Origin: Mantamonas sphyraenae
Taxonomy: Eukaryota > CRuMs > Mantamonadidae
Direction: 5' to 3'
DNA length: 64,000 nt
NCBI GenBank assembly: GCA_026936335.1
Contig: JAPMXV010000071.1
Location: forward strand, 124,001-188,000
Shown here: positions 1 to 11,004 of the stretch, piece by piece
How positions within the stretch are numbered: position 1 is the first letter of the stretch
Layout of the letters: every line of letters begins with the position of its first letter
Translations under genes and position numbers: made by a program
Notes under the pieces: model-generated
Told to the model about the DNA's origin: nothing
Seen by the model: the letters and a program-made list of their open reading frames with translations, nothing else
Databases searched by the model: none

Positions 1-589
1 CTGGACATCGACTGCACGCACGAATACTACAACGAGACGATTAGTGGACAGAACAACGCCAAACTGATGGCCACGCTGTTTCCAGACATGACAGAGGATG
101 AGAGGGCACAGTTTGCGTGGGACAAGGAAGCGTTGTTTCGAGAGCAGGGTCGGCATGTGCTGGAGCCCCTCGCAGGACTCATCGACCTGCTGGATGCCCT
201 GCAGGCGCGCTCCATCAAGATTGCCGCCGTCACCAACGCCCCTCGCGAGAATGCAGAGATGATTATTGAGACTCTGGGTGTGGGCAGCTACTTTGAGACG
301 CTGGTGATCGGCGACGAGTGCGCCGCACCCAAACCCGACCCAGAGCCGTACCTGGAAGCGGCACGACGTATGCAAGTGGACCCCACACGGTGTGTGGTGT
401 TTGAAGACTCGCCCACAGGGGCCGCAGCAGGCGTGGCAGCAGGCTGCACCACCGTGGGCATCCTCACCTCCCAGCAGGCGCAGGTTTATGACCAAGGTGG
501 GGTGTACAGACGTCTGTGACGATTACACACAGGTGAGGTTGGACCAATTGGCTGTGCTGGGCAATGATCTGGTGGGAGAGCGGCAATGA
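1..589 (+). CDS. HAD-superfamily hydrolase (phosphoglycolate-phosphatase-like), 5'-partial, frameshifted
   Basis: The frame is open from base 1, so the N-terminus with the DxD nucleophile motif lies outside the window. What remains shows the later HAD motifs in order: a helical cap region, motif II Thr in VTNAP (about 229-243), motif III Lys in KPDP (about 331-342), and motif IV ED in FEDSPTG (about 400-420). Frame 1 stops at 519 after a non-homologous tail. The second frame continues with a typical HAD C-terminus (KVGCTDVCDDYTQVRLDQL) and stops at 587-589. The two halves join if one T of the TTT at 485-487 is extra. It is probably a soluble sugar-phosphate or phosphoglycolate phosphatase; substrate unknown. 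The stop lies only 28 bp before the next ATG. Confidence 0.8.
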
Positions 590-617
590 AACCAAAAAAA
601 AGCACACAGCTCACCCG

Positions 618-698
618 ATGTCAGTGGCAGAGGGCAATCGGCTGCGGACAAAGGGCTCCCTTGGTTTTCCTCCGCCAAATTCCCTTCAGAAATCGTTG

Positions 699-742
<44 letters not shown>

Positions 743-3700
743 GGATGCTGGGCAAAACACAAGGATCATCCCCAACAACACACCGTTGCCTTTTGAGCAC
801 GAGATGCCGCGATTTGTGGGTCTGACAGCTCACCAGCTGGCGGTAAAGAACATGATAAGTGCACACTCGCGTGATTGGATACCGTGGATCATCCCGTACA
901 CGGAAGCGGCGGGGCTCCACGACCGACGTTTGGGAAGCAGCGACCCAGTGGTCAAAGCGGTGCTCACTCATTTGCAAGAGTCATACGGAGCTGCGGCATC
1001 TGCGAGTCAACGTGACACACTGGAGGCTGGGCCGGGGCGCGTGTTGCGTGGAGAGACGTTGCAGGCGGTGTTGACGGCGTGGGAGGGCAGCGCGACGCGT
1101 TTGGAGCAAGAGGAAGAGCTGGCTGGTCTGCTGCGACAGGATGCAAGGGGCGTCACCAGCTGGGTGGGCATGTTTATTACCAGCAGTGATCTGATGGAGA
1201 TTGTGCAGGAGACAGGGCACATGCCCATGTTGTTGGCGGCGCTGGTGTTTCTGCCGTCCGAGTTGGACACGAACACAGGAACAAACGACGTCCGCACAGA
1301 CCGCCAGGCCGCAAGCCTCAAGCTGTTTTCCAGCACAAAAGTCATCCAGTTTGGCTTTCGAGTGCTCGAGAGTGTCCAGAAGCTGATGGCACACGCACAG
1401 AGCGAACGCAAACGGCGTGCGTGGCTGCGGGCGTGTGTCACGTACAAGAGCATGATGATTGGTCATGCACATGACACCGATGGGGTGCTGGAACACGTCA
1501 AACGGGCACGCACATATGCTCTCTTGTGCCAAGACATGCCACAGGCGTTTGTGCACCCAGTGGGCGAGCTAAACTTTGCGCACCTGCGCACCCAGGAGGA
1601 CTACCAGGACCCGACCAGAGTGCTTCCGCCCATGCTCATGGAGCGTCACACCGCAAGCTTTCGCACGCGTGTGATGCAGCTGTGGGAGGAGTTTGAGGCG
1701 TCGACTGCAACGAAACCGGAGCTGCACGTGCACATCGACTTTTTGCGAGGCTCGTTCGACACGCCAGAGTACGACACCGAGTCACCCGTGACTTGGTTGT
1801 CTTCATTTGTGCTCGACAAACTGATGGAGGGGATCGACGACGACACGGCCGAACTGCACATCCGGCTGTGGCGAGTCGCACGTGACAACCAGCTGTACAG
1901 CATTCAAGGGAAGAAGGTCACAGACCACTATTCCATTGAGGATGTCAGCACACCCGCACAGTGGCACGAGTATTGCCGTGTGGCCCCCAAGGAAAAGTGG
2001 ACTCTCGCGGGCGATCTACGACCCATTATCCGGTGTTCGTCACTTGACAGCATGTACATGTGCATCAAAACGTACGACAGCAGCGGGTCGTCGCTGCGCA
2101 AGGTGACGCTGCAGTGTGTGGACACGTCGTGCGCCAAGCAGCGTGAGGTCATGCTCCCCCACGAGAGTGCTCATAGGTTCACCCTGGTGAGCAGCTTGAC
2201 GGGCGTGTCCAAAGACTTTTGGGGGAACCATCATCGTGTCCGAGACGAGCTCACAGGGCTGGCTCGTGGAGAAACGGTGCATCGGGATGAGACCACGTTC
2301 GACACCTCCGTCAACCCGCAAGATCATCGCGATGATTACATTGCATCGTGGCTCATGTCTCTTCTGGGTGGGCTTTTGGATGCCACGGTCATGGAGGCGG
2401 CAGAGGAGGAGATGGGTGAGGCGTTTGCGTGTGACTCGGTGGTGATTGCGCCCAAGGAAACCGAAGGAGGCATTTTCGTGTCGCACGGCTACGTGAGTAT
2501 GCTGGAGGTGTCGGAAGAGGAGGAATGCTTGGACATGTTGCACGTGCTCGATGCCAGTGCGGCGGGCGACAAGTTGCTGGGCTACGGCGAGTGGCTGGGC
2601 GATTCAGGCTACGGATTCCAGGCACATCAAATCAAGTCCGAATACCGTCTGACCAGGGTGGGGACTGGGTACGCAGAAACGACGACAAGTCGACCAAGGA
2701 CTCTGGTGAATGTGATTGCTGCGACGCGCACTGATTTGGATGCCTATGACGCAGTGATTCACTTTGCCGACCCCGTCATGGTGCCAAACGCCCCATTGTG
2801 GAGTTCAAGCGGCCACCAGCTGAGCATGGACGAGAATCACGCACGCAATGACACCCACGGCGTGATGGCACTTCTGCGTGATCTGATTGGCGATCATGTT
2901 GTCGAGTACGCCGTGGAGGCGTCCGCTGTGCCGATGTGGTCGCTGGAAGGTCTGCGTCAAGAGGACATGCACTTTGCCGTGTCCCTTCCCTTGGCCAGTG
3001 ACCCCTCGCGTGCACAGGTGCATGTTGTGCTGCTCCAGCGAGCGAGCGCCATGCAAGAAGTGCTGCAACGCACGCTGCTGGCTCTGAACAAGGCGCTTTG
3101 TTGCACGAGCGTTGCTCTCGACGCCAATGCACTCACAAGCGTGCCGTTGTTGGCGACGGCACTGCACAGCGATGCTCAGGCTGGTAAAGGCCACTGGCAG
3201 GTGGGCGTGGACACATCTGGCGTCGACGATCTCATCCGAGCTATTGTGACAGGCTTGATCTACTCCGGCTCGGACAGCACATGGCATCTGCGCTATGTCA
3301 GCGTGTTTCGCAGGACCAACGCCACTCTGCAAGAGTTGCCAAAGCCAACGTACGACCGGCTGCGTCGAGAGCTGCACGTTGTGGAGACGCTCCTGCAGTG
3401 CGGCAGCGCAAAATCAACGTCGATAGAGCGGTTTGACGAGCTCGCCGGGTTGCAAATGAGCCACGCAGCCATGTTTATGCCGTGGGCTCGCAATCTGCTG
3501 ACTGACAGGTTGCACAGCATGTTTTCACGGACTGATGCCACCGAGGCCCATCTGATGGATGCACTGGACGAATTGTTGCAACGTGCACAGGACAAGCGCT
3601 TCCTCGTGGACATGACGGCAAATGACAGCCACGCACGAGTGATTGTGGATCTCGCTGCCAGTGCGTGTGAACGTATTGGTGCCATGCAGGAGCTCCTGGA

Positions 3701-6700
3701 GGACTCTGGAGGCATGCTGCCCGACGAAAGGGAGCTGCCGAGTGGGGAGTCGAAGTGTGTGATGCTGGCGACGTTTGTTGTGGACACGAGCGATGTCAAC
3801 AGCCTTGCAGAGGTGAGGGCACAAATGCGATACGACGATGTGGCTGCACGCTGTGTGCGCTGGCTGGAGTCGGAGTGGAACCATTCGTACCATTCGTCCA
3901 ATGACCCGCTTACGGTACCAAAATTGGACAGGGAGCTGGCGAGCGTGCGCGGCGCGGATGCGTCCAGCCTGCCGGTCGCTGTGTGCGTTGATCTTTTGCG
4001 TGGTCTGTCCAACATCGTGAGCATGTGTCAGTACGTACGTGTGCTGAGCGTGACGTCTGTATGTGCGTTTCGTCGCCAATTGGCGTGTTTGCAGGGCGAC
4101 GAGGAGAGCGAAGAGACGAGCGCCCTGCGTGCGTTTCTTCACGCGCCGGTGACGCCAGACGGCGTGTTTGATCACCGTCTTCTACACAAGGGTAGGTGCT
4201 ACAAACACAGTGCGGCCATTGTGTATGCAGTTATGGAGCGCGAAAGGATGCTCGCTGGGGCACTGGCAACCGAGGGGAAACAGGGTGCGACGGCGTGGCA
4301 CCAGCAACCCCACGCGAAAGTGCGCAATGTGCAGGACAGTTGGGACAGGACCCAACTGTTGGAAGAGAAGCTGGCCATGATCCCTCCGTACCCTCGGACC
4401 GAGATCGTGCAGCTCGTGGAGGAAGGACACAGGCAGCGATTCGGCGTGCTCTCCGATGCGCGCATCAGCTACTCGCCGTACGACCGCTACTTCCAGAACC
4501 AGACGTACATGTTGATGAACCTGCAACTCAAGCTTCCGCAAACCATGTGTAGGAAAGTGACGTGGGTGGACAACCCGCGTGGCAAACTGTTGACACGCGT
4601 GGTGCGCCACCTGTGCCACATGCACGTGGGCGTCCACGATGTGGTGAGGCTGGACGAAGACGAGGGCACGTGGCATTTGGACATGGGTGCCTTTATGCAC
4701 GTGTTGATGCACACACCGTTGCACCCCACGCGTGCTTGCGTCCGTTTGGACCTGCAAAAAGGCGGCACCGTGATCACCACAGACAACGCGCTCACCGGTC
4801 GAACAGACGTGACTGTGGACGGTGTGCCCATTTCGCGCGACGCTTGTCAACGTATGTGCTTCATTCCAGCACAGGCCATGCTGACAAAGCTCACGGAATT
4901 GGCCGAAACTCTGTGTGATGTGATGAGAGGGTACGCACAGCGCGACATGTCCCTGGACAAGTACGGAAACCACAACTACGGGTCGCCATCCGCCCTTCTC
5001 GCCCTGCACAAGGCACCCAGCTGGCCACCAACAGCCGCTGCAGTGCAAGCGTACCTGCAGTGGCAACGAACCCTGCCTGCGACTCGCCGTGCAAAGGACG
5101 TTGTGTATGTGGAGGTTCTGTTAGGCGAGGACAAGTTTTTGCGCGGCCCATACCACGCGTTTATGGCCACGCAGAGTGCGACGCGCCAGTACGCCTATTC
5201 GCCGCCCCCGAGTGTGCAGAAGGACCAACCGGGCGGCAAGTCGCCGGACAAACACCATGCCATCCAATTGGCGTTGGACTACTTCGTGCGTCTGGTGAGC
5301 ACGCTTGAGGACAGGAAGCAGCAACTGCGTGCAGACACGCACGGACGCGTGTTGCTCACGTTTTTGGTGCATGGTCACGACGCATCCCGTGTGATGGATG
5401 CCGACGACGTGTTGATGCTGCTGGGTGATCTGCCCAGCGTCCACACTCTGTATGTGGATGCGAGGATGATGCGAGAGATGCAAATCGAGCTGCAACTTGC
5501 TGCAGATGCACCGGATGGAAGTATGAGTGGCCTGGCGACCTGGCTTGCGGCTTGGTTGATGTATGCTTACTGGTACGTGCTTTCCATGCACGCAGACAGC
5601 GAAGCTGCGATTGAATACGAGCTGGGAAGTCGAGAGCGCAACTCCTTGCTCCGCCTCCATTGCTCACCTCAGCAAAAACAGTTCTCCATGGAGGTGGCCC
5701 TTACGCTGAGTCACCTTCGTGCCCTGGCCACGCAAGAGTCGTACTATTCCCGAGCGTGGAAGTTGCCAGAGTACGTGATACCCGTCGACCGCTCGCTGCG
5801 CCTTGAGGGAGAGGAGACACGTGCGCAGCTGCGCAAGCTGCTGTGCCGGTTGCATCTGACCATGATCAGGGCAGACCGATCACTCAAATCTGCAGAGGAA
5901 TCACGCCGATCGTTCGGCGCGTCCAGCGATTTGCCATGGGGAGGTCAGCAACTGCGACTGCTGTGCCTGTACATGGGCGTTGCACCGGACGAGTTGGACC
6001 AAGTGGAGGACATGCGAAGCACACGTGATTTCATCATGACGTTTGCGCAGGGACAGATGGTGTTTGCTCCGCAGATGCCGTTCACTGCGGAGGAGGTGCG
6101 ATCGATGAGTTGGGAGCTGACGCACGGCATGGGCAGGTCAGCGGTGATTGGCGCGGTGGCCAACGCAGCGGTAGACTTGATCCAGTTGAGCGACACGCTT
6201 GGACAGATCATGCGGTTGTTCAACAGCACACGCGACTACGCCCTTGCGGCCGAATGTGCAGCCAACCGGTTTGAGATGGCGTACAAGGAATCGCAAAAGG
6301 ACAGGCAGCTTGATTTGAACCGCATTCAACGGCGAGAAGCGTGGGATCTGTTGTGCCTGCTGCTGGGCGACGAAGAAGTTGAGACGATCAAGAGCATGGA
6401 CGATCTCTATGCGCTGTTGGATCCAAAGGAGGGCCAGTTTCTGGCCAAAGTACGCAATGAGGTGTTTGATGAGGAGCAGCGTGACGAATTGCAAGCGGCC
6501 ATGCGCAGGGTGATGCATGCGGCGGTGACCAACGTCAGTCGGGCCAACCCGAGCGTAAACGTGTCTTTGGAGCACAGAGATTTCGGGTCGACGTCGTCAT
6601 CGTCGTCGTCGTCGTCGTCGTCAGCCTCGCCCACACCGAGGAAAGGGAAGAAGGCTGCTGCATCGAAGCGAAGCAAGTCTTCATTCAGTGATTCCATCTC

Positions 6701-6887
6701 CATCTCCGAGTCATCCATCTCCTCACAAGATGAAACGGAGGAAGAGGCACGACCAAGTGTGCACGTGCCCCAATCGCCGGGCCTGTTGGAGCGGTGTTTC
6801 GACGAGATGGTGTTCACGCTGATGGAGACCCTGCTGTACACGCGTGCAGCGTATGAAGAGGCCACGGAAACAACAACACATCGTTGA
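618..6887 (+). CDS. Giant protein of unknown function, part A
   Basis: This is one uninterrupted ORF of about 2,089 codons from ATG 618. An earlier in-frame ATG at 564 would overlap the HAD gene. I recognise no family. Near the N-terminus is a run of 13 Ser encoded by AGC repeats (about 702-741); a later in-frame ATG at about 804 (MPRFVGLTAHQLA) could be the real start. The body looks globular and mainly helical, without signal peptide or obvious membrane segments. The C-terminal ~110 residues are a Ser-rich, Lys/Arg-rich and then acidic low-complexity region (Ser run at about 6589-6625). The stop TGA at 6885-6887 overlaps the next ATG. The next frame is open back to 6857, so parts A and B may be one protein of about 3,450 residues split by a single-base error. 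Confidence 0.7.
702..742 (+). repeat. (CAG)13 triplet repeat in the 5' coding part of the giant ORF
   Basis: Perfect CAG repeat read as AGC (Ser) in the chosen frame. Confidence 0.95.
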
Positions 6888-9800
6888 TGACGTGGGCCGA
6901 CACCTGGGACTGTGGGTACATCCAGTGGCGCTCTCAAACAGAAACGACCGCCGAGGAAAGCATGCAATGGATTTTTGACGGCAAGCTGAAGGGCGATGCT
7001 GGCATGCGGCGCTTTGTGGACGGTGAGCGCGTCGGGGAAGAAGAGAAAGAGCACAAGAGCACGCGCAGAGAACACCACACAGATGTGCAGGAACTGGGCA
7101 CATGGAACGCTGGACGCATCGAAACATGGGTGGACATGGACCCTAGGCTGGTGCAATGGCGTGATGTGATGGCTGACGACGTGTCTGTGCCCAAGGAGCG
7201 TTGCGACGCGATGCAGAACATTCCAGGCGAAGGGATGCCGTTGGTGCAATTTCAACAGGTTGTACGAGAGACAGCACGGGAAAATCTGAGGCATCTGTAT
7301 CACATGTGCATGAGCAGCGACGAGGTGTGCGAAAACTTGATGGAAAGCGTCGGGGTGGCAGAGGATTGGGACAGTGAGGACCACATGGAGACCACGGCTC
7401 TGGTGCGCAAGCGATATGCGCGTTTGATCCTGGATGAGTACGGCATGATGCTCTGGAAGCAGGTGGAGGCGTTTGATGCCAAGATACAGCTGATGGAGAC
7501 GGAGGTGACCCGGCATTTGGGTGACTATGCCAAGTGGGACGATTCACTGTTGTTCGCAGTGTCACAACCCAGCGGGATGTTGGATGCATTGCGCAGCATG
7601 ATTCTGGCAGACCTGGAGACAAGAATGCTACAGATGGCACATGAGGACCAAGGCCCGTCATTGGGAGCGGATCCAACAAAGTACCTGCGACGGCTGTGTG
7701 ACCAGATCACGAGGACGCACCTGAAGAAGGTTCAGGAGTACCACAGGGATGCGTACGAGACAGGTAGCATGTTCCAACAGAAGCTGAAGGAGAGGCTTGC
7801 GGAAGAGGCCAAGGCTGTCGACTCCCTCGTGCGCGTCGAGCTGGAAAAGAAGAGGGCCCGACGAGCATTGGATCATGTGGAACGACGGCTGATGTTGCGC
7901 CGCTCACAACTGCAGGCATTGGAGCAACAGAAGCCCAGCAAAGACAGCACCAGCGAAGAGCAAGAGAAATGGCTGAAAGATATGGAGCTGGCGCAAAGTG
8001 AACTCAGCAAGGTCTTCACATCGGAAGCAGACATAGAACTGTCCACAACTGGGCAGTTTGAAGACGTGGAGTTTCATTCGCACGTACGTGTCACCACTAT
8101 GTTTGACGGACTGCCTGTCGACCGATGGGCTGCGTCGCGTGGCGAGTCAGCCCTGCAGGAGCTGCTGCTGGCGCTGGGGTCGCAACGCACACATGCAGTG
8201 CACACGCTTGCGCATGAGCTAATGCCTCGCAGGCTGGATGTACAAGAGGATCTGATCAAACTTCTGCACGGTTCGACCAATGACCAATACGCACTGACGT
8301 CCACGGATGACGGGATCCACGCTTTTCTGGCGCACGGAGAGGTTCAGTCGTGGCACATTCCAAACATGGTGGTGGACTTGATTGTACCACTGATGAAGTA
8401 CGCAAACACATTGGTGTGGCCAGAGAATAGCCCGCGCACGCGCATGCTGCTCGCCATCCGAGGGCTGGTGGTCGCCGCACCCAACATTACACGTGATTTG
8501 CACGCAGTGTGTGCCAATTGGATCCAGGAGAGCGATGAAGTGGATGATCAGACACAGAGTTTGGAGACAGGTGACGCGACATCGTGCACGGCAACGGCCG
8601 AAGAGCGAAGCGCTTTGGTGATTGCCCTGCAGCTGTGGAGGCGTGTTTGTGTGGCTGTGACGACGCACACAGGACGCAAGGGAGATTACGCGGCAGTTGC
8701 CCAGAGCTGTGCGGATTCTTTGGCTTTGATGGAGCATGTGCCGCACGCAGAGCGCGTGCTGACGCTGGGGGAACTGGAAGATCTGCTCCAGGGTGGAGCA
8801 CGCAGTGACGTGAACAGCGGTACCGGTGACAACAGTTCACATTCTCATTGTCAACCGCTGCTGGACGCATTCTCAGGTGTAGCGGGAGTGGCGGCGCAGC
8901 ATCGTCCCGGTTTCTGGGAACGGCAGATCGAAGAGACGCAAACACTGGCCAAAGCAAGGAAGCGCATGGTGGAGTGGACATGCAGACGCAGCATCATGGA
9001 TGAAATCGACCAGGCTCGTCAATTGGCGTCGAAGATGGTCCGTGATCTGGACGAGGACCAACAGGATGAGGCGGCGGTCGATGCCATCCAAAATCTGCAT
9101 GCACGCGCAGAGCACCTGGAATCTACGATGGAACAACGCGTACGTGACTCGGTAGACATGGTGGATCGTGAGCTCGCCCAGTCGCTGGCAGAGATGGAGA
9201 GGCGGGCCGCGCACGAGGCGACTTACCACAGGGGGAACTACGACGATGACGAGGCGTCTGCTCTGCAGGATGTGATCCAGCGACTGAAAAACACGGTTGA
9301 GGAAAGCAAGGAGAGGCTGTCGACATACGGCATGGAGGAAGACGGTGTGCAGGACGCAATGACGACGTCGTCGTCGTCTTCAACCGCCACAGCTGAGCCG
9401 AAAACGCACCACTTTAAGATGAAGAATCTTAGTGTGTTTCAAGAAAAGCTGGTGGAGGAGATAAGGGCACACGATGGAGACGTCCGTGCTGGAGCAAGTT
9501 TGCTGTTCAAAGGTGACATGGCGCACGAGGCGGCCGAGCATGCAGAAGGGATGAACACGGTCAAGGGGGGCGCAGGTATGGACGAACCAATGTGGTTTAT
9601 CAATCTGAAGAGCGAACTGGACGGCTTTGTGATGGCAGCGGAAGGATTGGAGGCCAACGTCAGCGGGTACTTGGCAGGCCTGTTGGGCCACGAAAACATG
9701 CGATCGGGAGTACTGCTGCACTCTGTTCTGGCGAGTGTGAAACAAGTGGAGATTGCGTCGTGTGGCAGTGCGCAAATGTTGTTGGAATGGGGCGCAGCGG

Positions 9801-10966
9801 CGAACGAGTTGAACACGTTGTCGTGCCTGTGGAAGCACCTACACATGTTGTGTGTGCAGAGTGACTTGGACGCACGATTTGGACATGCGTGGGCGCCGTT
9901 GCGTGTGGTTCGTGCGGTGCACGATGTCTGTGCGCTGTTGGTCACTGGTCAGGAGCTTGCACGGCAGCGGATGGAACTCAGCATGGGTAGCTGCCTGGAG
10001 GAGAGCGTGGAGGATCTGCACACGCTGACGTGGCTGCCTCTGAGAAATTTGGATGCCGATCAGGAGCTGCAAGGATGGGAAGAGGTGTCGTTCCTGGGCC
10101 AGACGCGTCTGGGACGCGTGGAGCGCAGGGTGGCGCTGCAGCTTTGGCAAAACAGATTGGTACGCTGCATGAGGGTGTACAACATCGACACCAGCGATGA
10201 AGCCGACATGAACGAGCTCGCTTGGATGGCACACGAGATGGGCATGTGGAACAAGCGGCTGGAGGACGTGTTGGTTCGTCGCAAACCGCGCAGGGTGACG
10301 TGGAAGGATACGACCAAGATGGGGGTTGGCGCAGGCGCCGGTGACCACGAAGAGTTGTTTGTGGATAGCGTGTGCACGCTGGTGGAACAGGTAGGGACGC
10401 TGAGATTGCTGCAAATTGACTTTCTGGTGTGTGGAGGGATTTCAGACGTGACGAGGCTGTGGACGGCAGTTTCTCGCTCGCCGTCGCTGCGTACGTTGTC
10501 GCTGAAGAGCGCAAGCATGTCTGTGGCAGATTTGCTGCAGCTTCTTGATGCTGTGGAGAACCAGAACTGGATTCTGAGCACGCTGGAGCTGATCGACCTG
10601 GAGCTGACCATTGCCGAGGTGGATGACCACGACAGTGGCTACCGTTACCTTCGTTCTCACGGCTCCGCGTTGCAACGACGCCTGCGTGTGTTTTGCGAGC
10701 AGACCATGTGCACACTGCATGGAGTGCCACAGGAGTGGCACAGCAAGCTTGGCTTGAGCGGTCAGACGCCATCCAGCGAATGGGTGGTGCGCGTGGCCCA
10801 CGACGTCGAGCGCACAAGCATTGTCAACTTTTTGGGCGCCCATGTGGAGATGCGCACGGAGGAGGAGGGCAGCGACGAGAAACAGAACAGCTCCAGCAGC
10901 CGACGTTTCCCCTCACGAAGCCGCCCCAAGACTGCATCGAAGATGAGCGGATACCGAAAGTATTGA
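6887..10966 (+). CDS. Giant protein of unknown function, part B (coiled coil, LRR-like tail)
   Basis: The ORF has 1,359 codons from ATG 6887 and is intronless. It is not recognised as a known family. Highly charged heptad-like stretches suggest coiled coils at about residues 295-375 and 705-815. A Ser/Thr run sits near 9363-9390. Around residues 1,158-1,240 there is a leucine-rich, LRR-like stretch (SPSLRTLSLKSA, ILSTLELIDLEL). The tail is Ser/Arg-rich and basic. No transmembrane segment or catalytic motif is visible. Its TGATG junction with part A, in the same orientation, favours a single split gene; two tightly packed genes are the alternative, since other neighbours here also touch. Confidence 0.7.
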   Translation: MTWADTWDCGYIQWRSQTETTAEESMQWIFDGKLKGDAGMRRFVDGERVGEEEKEHKSTRREHHTDVQELGTWNAGRIETWVDMDPRLVQWRDVMADDVSVPKERCDAMQNIPGEGMPLVQFQQVVRETARENLRHLYHMCMSSDEVCENLMESVGVAEDWDSEDHMETTALVRKRYARLILDEYGMMLWKQVEAFDAKIQLMETEVTRHLGDYAKWDDSLLFAVSQPSGMLDALRSMILADLETRMLQMAHEDQGPSLGADPTKYLRRLCDQITRTHLKKVQEYHRDAYETGSMFQQKLKERLAEEAKAVDSLVRVELEKKRARRALDHVERRLMLRRSQLQALEQQKPSKDSTSEEQEKWLKDMELAQSELSKVFTSEADIELSTTGQFEDVEFHSHVRVTTMFDGLPVDRWAASRGESALQELLLALGSQRTHAVHTLAHELMPRRLDVQEDLIKLLHGSTNDQYALTSTDDGIHAFLAHGEVQSWHIPNMVVDLIVPLMKYANTLVWPENSPRTRMLLAIRGLVVAAPNITRDLHAVCANWIQESDEVDDQTQSLETGDATSCTATAEERSALVIALQLWRRVCVAVTTHTGRKGDYAAVAQSCADSLALMEHVPHAERVLTLGELEDLLQGGARSDVNSGTGDNSSHSHCQPLLDAFSGVAGVAAQHRPGFWERQIEETQTLAKARKRMVEWTCRRSIMDEIDQARQLASKMVRDLDEDQQDEAAVDAIQNLHARAEHLESTMEQRVRDSVDMVDRELAQSLAEMERRAAHEATYHRGNYDDDEASALQDVIQRLKNTVEESKERLSTYGMEEDGVQDAMTTSSSSSTATAEPKTHHFKMKNLSVFQEKLVEEIRAHDGDVRAGASLLFKGDMAHEAAEHAEGMNTVKGGAGMDEPMWFINLKSELDGFVMAAEGLEANVSGYLAGLLGHENMRSGVLLHSVLASVKQVEIASCGSAQMLLEWGAAANELNTLSCLWKHLHMLCVQSDLDARFGHAWAPLRVVRAVHDVCALLVTGQELARQRMELSMGSCLEESVEDLHTLTWLPLRNLDADQELQGWEEVSFLGQTRLGRVERRVALQLWQNRLVRCMRVYNIDTSDEADMNELAWMAHEMGMWNKRLEDVLVRRKPRRVTWKDTTKMGVGAGAGDHEELFVDSVCTLVEQVGTLRLLQIDFLVCGGISDVTRLWTAVSRSPSLRTLSLKSASMSVADLLQLLDAVENQNWILSTLELIDLELTIAEVDDHDSGYRYLRSHGSALQRRLRVFCEQTMCTLHGVPQEWHSKLGLSGQTPSSEWVVRVAHDVERTSIVNFLGAHVEMRTEEEGSDEKQNSSSSRRFPSRSRPKTASKMSGYRKY

Positions 10967-11004
10967 GGTGATGATGGGTTGTGTGTGCAGCGCAATGCAT
11001 TCAT

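Noticed and set aside
6884..6889. TTG at 6884 as the start of the second giant ORF
   Set aside because: Non-ATG start in a eukaryotic gene; ATG at 6887 is in the same frame one codon later.
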